DNA from: Aurelia coerulea
Taxonomy: Eukaryota > Cnidaria > Scyphozoa > Semaeostomeae > Ulmaridae
DNA length: 64,000 nucleotides
Assembly: GCA_039566865.1 (NCBI GenBank)
Contig: CM076959.1
Span: forward strand, 17,530,501 to 17,594,500
Direction: 5' to 3'
A program made the position numbers and the translations under genes. Below are positions 29,811 to 40,849 of the stretch, piece by piece (within the stretch, counting starts at the first letter, position 1; every line of letters starts with the position of its first letter). The notes under the pieces were generated by a model, which worked only from the letters and a program-made list of their open reading frames with translations, did no database searches and was not told the DNA's origin.

Positions 29811-30205
29811 AGTAATTTACTTTCAAGTGGGCTGGAAGTATTTCTAGCTATTTAAAGCTAATCTAAGCCCACTATGCATACCGCATCCAAGCATTGGACC
29901 CTTAGTTTAACGTCCTTTCCAAAGGACGGTGAGGTGAGTTGCAAGGTCAGGCCTACACAGCAAAAAATATCAGAATTTCCCTATAGTTTCTGCATGGAAC
30001 TTTAGGGGAAATGGACAAGTTTCTCTTGGAAATTGAAGGGAAACGGACATTTCCATTTACCTATTGGAAAATTATGGGGAAAGTATCCGTTTCCTAAAAT
30101 TTCCCCATGAAAAAAAAGTGAAAATTTGTAGCTTGACATCACTCGACTGAGCTTAACTTCAGTCACCTGACAGAAACTGTATAAGCCGCTCGTTCACTAT
30201 ACTAG
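29811..30205 (-). mobile_element. 5S-rRNA-derived SINE, copy 1, split by a MITE
   Basis: The minus strand carries TCAGGTGACTGAAGTTAAGC and TCGAGTGATGTC, matching the 5S rRNA box A region (GGAAGCTAAGCAGGGTCGGG). The flanking body (GGTGAGGTGAGTT, TAGTTTAACGTCC, AAGTATTTCTAGCTATTT) matches 63627-63855. A hAT-like MITE occupies 29956-30133, and about 17 bases of the 5S part present in the other copy are lost at that point. Confidence 0.8.
29956..30133. mobile_element. hAT-like MITE, copy 2, inside the 5S-derived SINE
   Basis: CACAGCAAAAAATATCAGAA at the left and GAAACGGACATTTCCATTTA / GGGGAAATGGACAAGTTTC inside match 14719-14907 in inverse order. The right end near 30133 is degenerate. Confidence 0.7.
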
Positions 30206-32242
30206 CCCCATATGCTAAAAAGAGAAGATTTCCCTGAAACACAGCATTAGAGATTGACAATATTGTTAGTGTTGTTGATTCGCTTGCTTGGATAATCGAA
30301 AACCAAGCAAATCACTATGCAGCCCAAACGAAGAGGCCCTCAAATTTTAGCATCATGAACTTATTTCTCACAATTTGTATGCGTGAACTCGTGAATTGAA
30401 TTCCTTTCGTTACAATTCTTGTGGCCGTTATTTCATGAAATTATCTTTGCAACACATACAGATCTTGCCTTGCACACATTAACATGGATTTCGTGGTTAA
30501 GAATTCTCGTTTGGGGAAATTTACAGTCTTTCACGCGGCTCCAGAATTCATATCATAATGAGAAGAATTCTTGTAATTTTGAACAAATTCGTTTCTATTT
30601 TTCATCCTTACATCCTTACATCCTTTTCAAAAATATTCTCCTATTGATTAATCACTACAGAAGCCAATTTACCAATCAGTAAAAATCAGTCAACTAACCT
30701 TGCAGGAAGTTATTCAATAATTCTTCTTGATTCTGTTCTGCATGATTGATCAACCGCAATGAGCTTCTACTTCTGACAGATGCAGGTCGAGAGACAATTC
30801 TGTTGGAAGAATGTTGTTGTTATTATTCTGTTGTTAAAGGAGAACTGACACGCCAAAACTATTTTTTGATATTGTGCGTGTGGTTTTTTACGTAGAAAAC
30901 GAATATCAAGTTCGTCTTTCGTTATTGCTACTCCTTTTCGTGAAAAACGCAACAACAAACCACTTCGGTAATCCCGGCTGTTGTTATTCGAGAGTGCCTC
31001 ATCAACATAGTTCCCAAGGCTGATTTTCCATTCAGTCAAATTTTCCGTGCGGATTGGAAATCTATCATTTACGAGAGGAAGATATCGCTTTGATATTGAA
31101 TAGAATGTTACGCGTGACAAACCTTTCAGTGTGTCAAATTCCGACCGCTCGGAAAATTCAGGTGATTGGAAATCAGCCATTACTTTCCCAAGAAATGATC
31201 TCAATTTCGTTCCATAACTTTGCTAAGTTCGATGTCTAAAATCTGTTTCTGCGTTGGAATATTTCCGCTGTTAACGAATTCTTTGTGAAATCTCTCATAA
31301 CGAAATTACTTACCTTTGGAGTTTGTTAAAACGAGATGCAACAACTGTGGATAGTTGCAGACTCTAACCAGTCGAAAGTTAATAGAAGGTCATGCATGAC
31401 ATACATTTACAAAGCAAAGATTTCGTCTCCTTCATTTATAAGATAGCAAATGGAACGTCCAAACATACAATCTCTTTCTACTTTCTGCTTGTTTATGACG
31501 TATAGATAGTTTATGATCACAGCCAAGAGTAAAGTTGATTGAAAAGCACACAGAGCTTGCAGTTACAAAGCAATCAATGTTTTGTTTCTCTTAAGACTGC
31601 AAATTCCATGTCCAACCATGCAAGCTATGTCCAAACATCCCGTACATTCAATGCGTTACGACCTCTCGTCGAGAAGACGTACAATCAACTATAAGCTAGC
31701 TAACAGGACTTGAAACCATAAAGTAACATTCCTAGATTCTACTCTTTCATACACCCCCGTCTAAGTGCTCCGGCATATTCTACCTCGGTGATTTCCCTTG
31801 TAATAAAATTGAAGCAAGATTTGTTTCCGCATAAGATGTCAATTTCCCGGTACAACACGCCTCGTAAGTGAAATCTTGGCTGCAAATTGGCAAACTCAGG
31901 GGAGAAATCTGGGGAACTATTTCGACTCAGAATCAGATGCCCGTCGATAATCATACTGTCCTTGGTATAGGTATAAAATTGGAGCTCCCCGGTTGAAATT
32001 TGACAAAGTTTTCTACCACTAAGGCCCCTCCGAGTATCTGACCTCTCGCCGGGGCACTTCGACGGGGTTGTTTTACAGTTTTCATCAAAATTTGCTTAAA
32101 GGCATAATATCTTTGCGCTCAGTAAGTAAATAAGACAATCCAACAGAAAAGAATAAGGCAAGCTTCAGTTATTTCAGTGGCCGTAGAAATAAACTCCATA
32201 ATAAAGATTTGAATTTTGTTATTGATTTTAGTTGAAGCTTTG
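30206..32242. other. No supported gene; one TTAA-type end
   Basis: TTAAAGGAGAACTGACACGCC at 30835 looks like the terminus of a TTAA element, but no inverse partner was found. The 145-aa minus-strand frame at 30767-31204 starts inside this segment; its first 110 residues have ordinary protein composition but no recognisable domain or splice context. The 71-aa minus frame at 31739-31954 is equally unassigned. Confidence 0.35.
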
Positions 32243-32608
32243 ATCATCATCATCATCATCATCATTTATTTATTTACAGAGTAGGCTGAAACAAAACCAT
32301 AGCTAAAATTACAGCTAATTAAGGCCTACTTATTTACAAAATTACAATCTAATCTAAAAATAATATGTATATGTATAATTACAATAATTTCAATAACTAT
32401 CCTGTTATGAACCCAACCTGTTGTACATATGTTTTGCAAAGCCTACAGTTGCATTCATCACCATTCCAGCACCTTATTTGCTTTTTGAAAATTTGAAGGG
32501 TGCTGGAGTCTTTTATCTCATGTGGTAGCAGCTGCCACATTCTATTTCCAAGGAAAGCTACAGACTCGATTCCAAAGGACGTAGTGCGTAGTGCTAATGA
32601 CATCCATG
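32243..32608 (-). mobile_element. 5'-truncated LINE with (ATG)n tail
   Basis: The minus strand encodes SFGIESVAFLGNRMWQ, LPHEIKDSS, FKKQIRCWN and CNCRLCKTYVQQVGF, then stop at about 32397. The 3' UTR (TTAGCTGTAATTTTAGCTAT) matches the copy at 4564-5075. The 3' end is an ATC/GAT trinucleotide run at 32243-32266. Same family as the 4.6-kb copy, yet a different tail microsatellite. Confidence 0.88.
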
Positions 32609-32926
32609 GATATGATTGGTTAGATGTTCAGATCAAATCAATAACAAAAGATCAAGTAGTCAAAGCAAGCTTTTAGGCCTACGACCATGCTTTCTGTCAC
32701 AAATAAAGCGAACAGATCATTATCATAAAGTGTGTTATTGCGGCCATCGAAATAACCAAAGCTCGCCCAATCACATTTTTTCGTGTGGTTTCATTTGACC
32801 AATCAATGTTACGACAGTTTGCCTTTACATGTTCAACATTTAGTTTGAATAGTTTTATAGCCTCTAACAAAGCATAATTTCATTGCAAATTTTTCTTTCC
32901 GATGAAATTCAGAAATGAAAATAAAG

Positions 32927-33560
32927 CAATTTAAGAAATACCTTGTAATTGCTGGTCATGTATAATTTAATGAAATTTGATGACAACGTTTAGTAAAAAC
33001 ATCGAAGGAAAGAGAGAATTAATAGGCAAGCATTTTTTTTCTTGTTTGGGTTTTTGTGAAGAGAACGCGATTCAATAACTAATGGGTAAGCGATTCATTC
33101 ATTTTCAGAATGAAAATTCCACTTTAAATTCTATGAAAACGAAATTTCATTAAGCGCAATTGATTCATAATGGAACAAAACCGTACCTAGTGAAATGACC
33201 ATCCATCATATAAGGCGTGAAGCCATAAAGAAAACTTATAAGCCAATTTAAGAAATGTTTGATGAAATATGGTGATAACAATTTAGGTAAAGCATCGGAT
33301 CTCTTTTATGGTTGACAATAAAACCAGTAACGTTTTGATTCGTCAACGAAAGCAAAGAGAATTAATAATCTGCAAACACTTTCTTATCTTGGGTTTTTAA
33401 TCTTTGTGACAAAATACCGAATGGGCTATTTTAAAATGCCACCTTGAGTTTCATGCAATATAAATTTCGTAAAATATCCATTGAATGAAGCAAAAACTGA
33501 TCCAAATTTAGAGACAAGACATGGAGTCTTGTCTCTAAGATATGAGGCCTGAAGTCATAA
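32927..33560. repeat. Old ~317-bp tandem duplication with an inserted perfect hairpin
   Basis: CAATTTAAGAAATRYYT at 32927 and 33244, AGAGAATTAATA, GTGAAGCCATAA and other words recur in order in two diverged units. The second contains TTAGAGACAAGAC, a 5-nt loop and its exact complement (33508-33538), absent from the first. Confidence 0.6.
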
Positions 33561-33719
33561 GGAAAATATATAATATAAACTATAAGCTAAGGAAAATAAA
33601 TAAGTACTTTGTCATCGATGGTCAGTTACAACTAAAAGGCTGTCTGTCACTTATCTAATTGGCTGTAACAAACTCAGAGCTCAACACAACGGATTTCTTT
33701 GTGAATCTGTGTATTAAAA

Positions 33720-34860
33720 ACAAAGGAGGGCTGATCGTTCTTTGCATTGTTATCATCACCCAATCAAATGCATGACAGACTGCCTTGAAACAAAGAAGGG
33801 ATGATCGTTCTCATTTTCTGCAGTCGTAGAAAGTCAGAGGATTAGCACCCATTCAAATTTCCGATTATTTGTATTGTCATGATCACCCAATCAAATGCAT
33901 GACAGACTGCCTTGAAACAAAGGAGGGCTGATCGTTCTCATTTTCTGCAGTCGTAGAAAGTCAGAGGATTAGCATTCATTCAAATTTCCGATTAGTTGTA
34001 TTGTCATTATCGCCCAATCAAATGCATGACAGACTGCCTTGAAACAAAGGGGGGCTGATCGTTCTCATTTTCTGCAGTCGTAGAAAGCCAAAGGATTAGC
34101 ACCCATTCAAATTTCCGATTATTTGTATTGTCATTATCACCCAATCAAATGCATGACAGACTGCCTTGAAACAAAAGAGGGCTGATCGTTCTCATTTTCT
34201 GCAGTCGTAGAAAGCCAAAGGATTAGCACCCATTCAAATTTCCGATTATTTGTATTGTCATGATCACCCAATCAAATGCATGACAGACTGCCTCGAAACA
34301 AAGGAGGGCTGATCGTTCTCATTTTCTACGGTCGTAGAAAGCCAAAGGATTAGCACCCATTCAAATTTCCGATTATTTGTATTGTCATTATCACCCAATC
34401 AAATGCATGACAGAATGCCTTGAAATAAAGGAAGGCTAATCGTTATCACTTTCTACGGTCGTAGAAAGCCAAAGGATTAGCACCCATTCAAATTTCCGAT
34501 TATTTGTATTGTCATGATCACCCAATCAAATGCATGACAGACTGCCTCGAAACAAAGGAGGGCTGATCGTTCTCATTTTCTACGGTCGTAGAAAGCCAAA
34601 GGATTAGCACCCATTCAAATTTCCGATTATTTGTATTGTCATTATCACCCAATCAAATGCATGACAGACTGCCTTGAAATAAAGGAAGGCTAATCGTTAT
34701 CACTTTCTACGGTCGTAGAAAGCCAAAGGATTAGCACCCATTCAAATTTCCGATTATTTGTATTGTCATGATCACCCAATCAAATGCATGACAGACTGCC
34801 TTGAAACAAAGGAGGGCTAATCGTTCTCGCTTTCTACGGTCATCGAGAGTCAGTAGGATT
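33720..34860 (+). repeat. 127-bp satellite-like array, eight full units, no indels
   Basis: GAAA(C/T)AAAG following TGCCT(T/C) begins at 33787, 33914, 34041, 34168, 34295, 34422, 34549, 34676 and 34803: exactly 127 bp every time. Partial units flank both ends. Units from 34295 on alternate between two types (CTCGAAACAAAGGAGGGCTG and CTTGAAATAAAGGAAGGCTA), i.e. a 254-bp dimer. In later units CTTTCTACG|GT|CGTAGAAAG is a near-perfect palindrome; earlier units have CTGCAGTCGTAGAAAG. Diverged single-monomer pieces (CAATCAATG...ACGACAGT) appear at about 32800 and 45876. Confidence 0.95.
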
Positions 34861-35689
34861 AAAATTAAATTCCTTTAATCGAAACTTGATCATTATTTTG
34901 CAAACTGGGTCAGAAAAGCCAGCAGTAGGGATGAATTGGAGATCTGGTTGCTTGGAGCAGCGAAGAAATATTTTGATTTCATCAATAACAATTTAAAGGC
35001 TTTACTTCAAACTGTGCCCACGCTTGGCTCGTTGTAAATTCTATTCACATAAGATTTGCAGTTAAGACTTTAAAAAGATCTGCAGAATAGTATTTCGACT
35101 GTTATGTATTAAATTTGCCAAAAATTCGTTAATCTGAAGATCAAAAAATTAGGCCTTTCGGCGTTGATATTCAAAGAAGGTCTTCGATATCATTTCATGT
35201 GAAGTCAAAATGAAATAGTCTTGATCCCATAAAGAAGCTTTTGAGAAGATTTTAACGCTACATGATAAAGATTCAAGTAATCAAGTGTGATCTGATTAGA
35301 TAAAACTGTATTAAAATGATTAAATTTGCAGATTTCTTGTTAAAATGTTCCGCATGATTTCGTCTTTGTGGTAACAGAAATGGTGAGATTCGTCATACAC
35401 TTCACTGAAGTCCAAAATTGGTCTCAAAGGTGAGATCTGCGACAACAGAGTGTGAGACAGACTTCAGATTATTTCAAAGTAATGAATAATTGTTCCTTCG
35501 TAGACTCTGTTATTCCACTCAAAATGGCTCTAGGTTCTTTCATATTTTGTCGCCTCTTAATCGCTGCTAGCCTCTCTATCGTGTACTCAACTCATGCATT
35601 GCAAATGGCAAAAGAACACGATAAAGAGGCTTGCAACGATAAAGAGGCGAAAAAAATCACACAGCCTCGTTTTTGTTTGCGCGATATGA
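34861..35689. other. No supported feature
   Basis: No gene or repeat recognised. The 95-aa open frame at 35452-35739 runs into the next array and begins with a hydrophobic stretch, but has no family signature. Confidence 0.4.
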
Positions 35690-36940
35690 CGTCATTTGCT
35701 AAAAATTGCTTATTTTTATCGTGGCTTTCTTTATGTTGAAGATGTTTCTAGTCTAAATATTTACGAAATTATTGTAAACTGCTTTTACTACTTGATAACA
35801 AAAGTTTGCAAGCAGCAAAATGAACACATTTTTAGATAATTATAAATTCTCAGAAGAAAATTGACAAAGGTAGATTTTAGTCCCTGCTTCATTTATGTCG
35901 AAGATGTTTCTTCCCTAAATATTTACAAAATCAGATAGGCTCGTCTATTTCCAAGTAAATTGCTTTTACTGCCAGATAGACAGAAACCTTTGCAAGCCGC
36001 AAACGAAGGTGTTTTCAGATCTTGAACAATTCTCAGAAATTCTCATATCAAAATAAAAAAAGGTAAGTAACTTTTTATCGTGACTTAAGTGATATTGAAG
36101 ATGTTTCTGGTCTAAATATTTGTAAAATAATTGTAAACTGCTTTACTATTAGAAAACAAAAGTTTGCAAGTAACAAAACGAAGTTGTTTTGAGATCATGA
36201 TAAATTCTCAGAAGAAAATTGAAAAAGGTAAGTTAAATTTTGTCCTTGCTTCATTTATGTTGAAGATGTTTCTGGTCTGAAGAGTTACACGATCATTGTA
36301 AACTGCTTTTACTATTAGATAACAAAAGTTTGCAAGTAACAAAACGAAGACGTTTTCAGATCATGATAACTTCTCAGAAGAAAATTGAAAAAGGTAAGTT
36401 AAGTTTTGTCCTGGCTTCATTTATGTTGAAGATGTTTCTGGTCTGAAGAGTTACACGATCATTGTAAACTGCTTTTATTATTAGATAACAAAAGTTTGCA
36501 AGTAACAAAACGAAGTTGTTTTGAGATCATGATAAATTCTCAGAAGAAAATTGAAAAAGGTAAGTTAAATTTTGTCCTTGCTTCATTTATGTTGAAGATG
36601 TTTCTGGTCTGAAGAGTTACACGATCATTGTAAACTGCTTTTACTATTAGATAACAAAAGTTTACAAGTAACAAAACGAAGACGTTTTCAGATTATGATA
36701 AATTGTCAGAAGAAAATTGAAATTGAAGTTAAGTTTTTTCCTGGCTTCATTTATGTCGAAAAGAGTTCTTGTCTAAATGTTACGAATTAAGTATTCCTTT
36801 CTTCACAACGTAAATTGCTTATAATACTATAGATAGGATAGATAGTAACAAAACGTTGCGAATAGGAAAATTTTCAAAGCAAGAAGGTATCTTCAAACCA
36901 TGATAAATTCTCAAAGATGTCAACAAAGACAGAAATCTGC
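35690..36940 (+). repeat. Tandem array, 165-193-bp period, each unit with a splice-donor-like AAGGTAAGT
   Basis: The landmarks GAAGATGTTTCTGGTCT, TTGTAAACTGCTTTTACTA, ACAAAAGTTTGCAAG and TCTCAGAAGAAAATTGAAAA recur six to seven times. GGTA of the donor-like word falls at 35869, 36062, 36227, 36393 and 36559, so the central units are 166 bp. Both outer units are diverged. No exon could be read upstream of these donors. Confidence 0.9.
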
Positions 36941-37454
36941 ACTCACTCTTCAAATGAAGCTTTGCGGTTTGAATCCTTCTTGAACGTAATTCTGAATTCA
37001 GCATGTTATAACAATTTGCATCGTCACACGTGACGTTCTCCTTGTTCAATGAAAATTATTGCACTATCAAATCATTTTTGCTGCGAGAACAATTTGTAAC
37101 TGCCACTTCTTTGAAACTTTAAGTGCTTCCGTTGCTTCTCGTTTGTCCACAGTCAGATCAAGAATTGAATACAGTGAGTTAAAACAAGCGTTCAGAATCT
37201 AGAATTAGTTCGGAAGTAAGAACACATGAATGGAGATGAATATAGATACTAGCAGGTAGCATGATTTGGAGGATTAAACAAAACCTAATGTTTATTTTAA
37301 TGTTGGAAAGACAAATCACAAAATTCGCTTTTGTTATGAATAATCATGAAGATCAATAAAGATGAGACGCATTTTTATTTACATAATTTACATGCATCAT
37401 AAATGCTCACAAAAATGCGAGAAAAATGACAATAATACTTGGAAGAAAAGCATA
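36941..37454. other. No supported feature
   Basis: AT-rich, no gene or repeat recognised. Confidence 0.5.
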
Positions 37455-37952
37455 GGGCTCAAATCTTTCAAATCTTTAAAAAGGTCGATGTACAATTCTG
37501 TTGCAGTTTTCTTTGAATTGGATGGCTTGAAAGGAACTTATGGAACTTTTCTGTAAATCTGCCGTGGAAATTTTTTGATATCTCGATTTTTTCAAAATGG
37601 CAGCAATGTATTTAGTTTTGAAAAAATTCATAGAAAATTTTGAAAAAATTTATATCATCGCAAATCCTAAACTAATAGAGGAAGCATTATTTAACCTTCA
37701 AGAAAACCAAAGTTTATGAAGGTCTACAATATGATGGCAAGTAGAATTTGTAGCTTTTCTAGTTTAGGATTTAGAAATTTGATGACGTCATAGCCTCAAA
37801 TTTGATAAATGCCGCCATTTTGAAAGTAATCAAGATATCAATAAATTTCCACGGCAGATTAACAGCAAACAACTCTAAGCTCCTTCCAAGTCTTTTTTTT
37901 CAATGATGACTGCAATAGAATTTTACACCGACGTTTTTAAAGATTTGAGCCC
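37455..37952. mobile_element. T1-family MITE, full length
   Basis: 498 bp from GGGCTCAAATCTTT to AAAGATTTGAGCCC, flanked by CATA/TATG (TA duplication). Sub-terminal CTGTAAATCTGCCGTGGAA is inverted as CCACGGCAGATTAACAG. The centre contains TGATGACGTCA. The 64-aa open frame at 37362-37556 extends from the flank into the element. Confidence 0.88.
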
Positions 37953-38174
37953 TATGTTTAGAAGAAAGGAAGAAAGAGAGGAAGAAAGACAGCAAACAGA
38001 GGAAGAAAGATGAAATTAGAAAGTTAGAACCTGCCTTCGATTGTTTCAAGAATTCAAAAAGAATAACTTATGTTTTGAAATCCACAAGTGATGAAAATTA
38101 GAATGAAATCATTCCTAATTCAATTTCATAGGGACCCGTTCAAGTTCAGGTTCATCATCATAAATTCTCAACAT

Positions 38175-38408
38175 ACAGTTAAGCACGAAATTATTCATAC
38201 CTGTGCCAAATTCTGAGTATTTTGTATCGTTCTATTTGAGGACCAATTTTACTGTGGCTGAAGTTTCGTAAAAATGTGATAAAAGGCTGAAACAAGTGCC
38301 ACAAGAGACATTTCAAGGAATGAAATATCTTGTGAATTGGTTAGCAAATATAACGATTGAAAATACTCCAAATTTGGCACAGGTATGAATAATTTCAAGC
38401 TTAACTGT
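38175..38408. mobile_element. Foldback/MITE with ~58-bp arms
   Basis: ACAGTTAAGC...AAATTATTCATACCTGTGCC is inverted at 38351-38408 (GGCACAGGTATGAATAATTT ... TTAACTGT) with few mismatches. Spacer about 118 bp. Non-coding; the minus-strand open frames over it are not conserved. Confidence 0.75.
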
Positions 38409-39179
38409 ACAAGTAAATTTCTTTTTTCTAACATCGGCAAAAAAACTTTTAAAATCCTACAAGCTATCAATATCGTGCAGCGGTGTTTGTTAATAATTAA
38501 ACAGAAGAACACCCAAGCTAACTTCAAAAATCAAGAATTTCATATAAAAAAATGACCAGGGGATTTGAAAGGACTTAAAGAAGTCTATTGCTGATAAAAA
38601 GTGTGTGCAATTATTTGTTTGAAAAAGTACGTAAATTATACACATGTTTGCTGTGAATAAATTTTGCAGCATTTAATGACTCCCACAAAAGAGCAGCATG
38701 ATACTTCTTTGAATATTCAATAATTCTGCAGAGACTAGGGCTGCTAGGCGCGACCTCGTCGTGCCTCCGCATACTATTTGCATCTGCTGCTGTTCGTCCA
38801 GAACACACAGTATCAGAGTGGAAATGTATCTCCGCACATGTTGGCCAACTTTTGGGCATCTAAAATAGGTTTCAGCTTGTGCGAATAATGACAACTTTGA
38901 GCCCTCTGCCTTCTGCAACAGACCCTTAAACAGGGCAACACCTGGTATTTCTAATTAGGCCTTAAACTCACATGATTAAAAAGACATGATTGTTTTTACC
39001 AGACAGAAAGATTTTGAGCCAGTACTGAAAGCTTCTTGAAATCAATGCAGAACAATAGCACTCGAATAGTTGTCGCCATCAAGTCTAGCCCGCCTCGAAG
39101 GGTTGGCTCTCCAGTTCATCGCAAACAAATCCAGCCCGGCTCGCCGTCCTCACATGAAGAGGGCCTAACAAGGAACGAT
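38409..39179. other. No supported gene
   Basis: Overlapping minus-strand frames at 38611-38859 and 38673-38918 cover a slightly GC-richer segment that might be an exon, but neither phase has a recognisable motif. Confidence 0.35.
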
Positions 39180-40024
39180 GCTGTAAGACAATAGCATCCA
39201 TCAGTTGCTTTTGATTGACACAGCTGTTCAAAGTGATTAACGATTGCAGCCAAAGCAAATTCTCATAACCAGAAATTCAAAACAAACAAAGTCACAAAAG
39301 TTGTCCCGAAACCAGTCGAGCAAACTGTCGCCTTGTGCACGCGAAAGGTGGTTTTCAAGAGAAGTCACGAGTTTATAACGAAAGAACAAGGATAAATTTC
39401 AAAATCTGCCTGGCGGACTTTGTTTATTTGATTCAGGAGCTGAGTAGTAATTGCTGCATTTAAAGGGTGCGCGGGACATTTTCATCGTATTTGTATGAAA
39501 AGTGCTTAGGCTTAGCATCGACTCGTCAATGGAGATTTTGAATGGAATTATCGCACATTTCAATCCATCTCCATCGACGTTTTTTTCGATGTGGATTTCA
39601 TGTATTTGCAAAGTTCTTTTGTCTATCACAAATTCCTGAAAGTCGTAAACAGCGATCTTGCTCAAGCAACTTTGAAGCTGCGAAGAGATAATCTACAAGT
39701 CGAAGTCGAAGAAACTCACCAAAGAATATGGCTCACCAAAGAATATGGCTTTTGAGGGGCTTTTGAGTCAGATTTATAATGCTTGGTGAAACCGAAAGGC
39801 GAATAAAACCTACTCAAACACTACTGGATTCATTGCTCAATTAATTTCATCAGAATTACAGCGAACAAATAGGTACAGTATAGACATATTTTGGTATTTA
39901 GGCCTATACGAATTGGATTGTGACACGCAGAATCTGCTACCCGCGTTTCGCGTCTGACTGCCCCTTTAAGCCTTATATATGGAAAAATCGCAATGCCTTG
40001 TGCTCAGCTTCTGAATCAAACAAA
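39180..40024. mobile_element. FB1 foldback copy split by a TTAA insert and truncated by FB2
   Basis: A left arm (about 39180-39460: AAGACAATAGCATC, TCGCCTTGTGCACGCGAAAG) is followed by a foreign insert. It resumes at about 39970 (GCAATGCCTTGTGCTCAGCT, CTGAATCAAACAAACAAAATC) and is cut off at about 40025 where an FB2 element begins. Order of events: FB1, then the insert, then FB2. Confidence 0.75.
39464..39965. mobile_element. TTAA-flanked (piggyBac-like) insert
   Basis: TTAA at 39460-39463 followed by AGGGTGCGCGGGAC; the other side ends GACTGCCCCTTTAA (TTAA at 39966-39969). The insert sits exactly at a TTAA in the FB1 centre. Only the outermost 6-8 bases form a clean inverted repeat. The minus-strand 88-aa frame at 39399-39665 spans the junction and is not considered a gene. 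Confidence 0.6.
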
Positions 40025-40027
40025 CAA

Positions 40028-40634
40028 AATCAGCTGTGTAATTTGAAACATTACATTATCGTGGTGGTCGTCCTGCTGTTGTTACATTAGAATACAGTAC
40101 TGTTACGATGCGCAGGCTGTGATAAAACTGCAAGTTCAAGCCGCAGCGAATGAGATAACAGCTCTCACATAACAAAGGTTTTTCTACTGTAACAATAACA
40201 GGCCAACCGCCACGATGATTTCATCTGTATCAATCACCGGAACAAACACTGAAAGTTGTTTTTTCTCGTTTTACACATACGAGTTTAAAAGTTCAAATCT
40301 TCCTTTTTAACCAGTAATCTGCCTTAGCTTTGTTGTTTTGTTGCCTATTTTGTGTAATGTATCTTTAATTTTGTCGTTTTTGTTCTTTGTTTTGTGTATT
40401 GAAAATTAATTTGAATTGTAAGTACCATCCATAGTGAAGACCCGGTGACTTTATGTCTTTCTTCGCTATGGATGGTACAGTGTAATGTAAGTATAAATAT
40501 TGTAGTTTTTTAATCTTGATAGAAAAAAAAATCTGTATCAATGTCAGCTGTTGCTTTCATAAACCGGATCACAGGGAGCCAAAGAAACCAAAACTGCACT
40601 CTTTACTGACACTCCTGAGTCCCCTGTGATAAGA
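40028..40634. mobile_element. FB2 foldback element, copy 2, interrupted
   Basis: AGCTGTGTAATTTGA, TTGTTACATTAGAATACAGT, GAGATAACAGCTCTCACA and the right end CTGACACTCCTGAGTCCCCTGTG match 12841-13283. A 296-bp retroposed insert lies at 40235-40530, and the left arm is truncated. Confidence 0.82.
40235..40530 (+). mobile_element. Retroposed LINE 3' end or SINE with 12-bp TSD and poly-A
   Basis: ATCTGTATCAAT flanks the insert exactly (40223-40234 and 40531-40542). The insert ends in an A-run. Near its 3' end ACCATCCATAGTGAAGA and TCTTCGCTATGGATGGT (about 40423-40480) form a strong stem-loop around GACCCGGTGACTTTATG. Such 3' hairpins are known in LINE/SINE RNAs as reverse transcriptase recognition sites; that role here is inferred. 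Confidence 0.88.
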
Positions 40635-40849
40635 CTTTACTCGCTAAAATGTACGCTAAGTGCATTTCTTACTATAACAATGCAAGTTGCTTGGAATTGA
40701 CGCCAAAGCACTGTTCTATACTTAAGAGCCGGACATTTTCAATCATAGCATCAAACTAAGTAGATTGATTTTCCTTCTTTCAAAACGAATTTTACCAGCA
40801 CCTGTTTATCTGAAACCATTTGTAGTAATTTAATGGTAATTCTCAATGA

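Noticed and set aside
30767..31204. 145-aa minus-strand ORF
   Set aside because: No family recognised, and it overlaps a TTAA-type element end; left as unassigned rather than called a gene.
33720..34860. CRISPR-like array
   Set aside because: The whole 127-bp unit is repeated with no variable spacers; eukaryotic satellite-type tandem repeat.
38611..38918. Possible exon in overlapping minus-strand frames
   Set aside because: Neither phase shows a recognisable protein motif.
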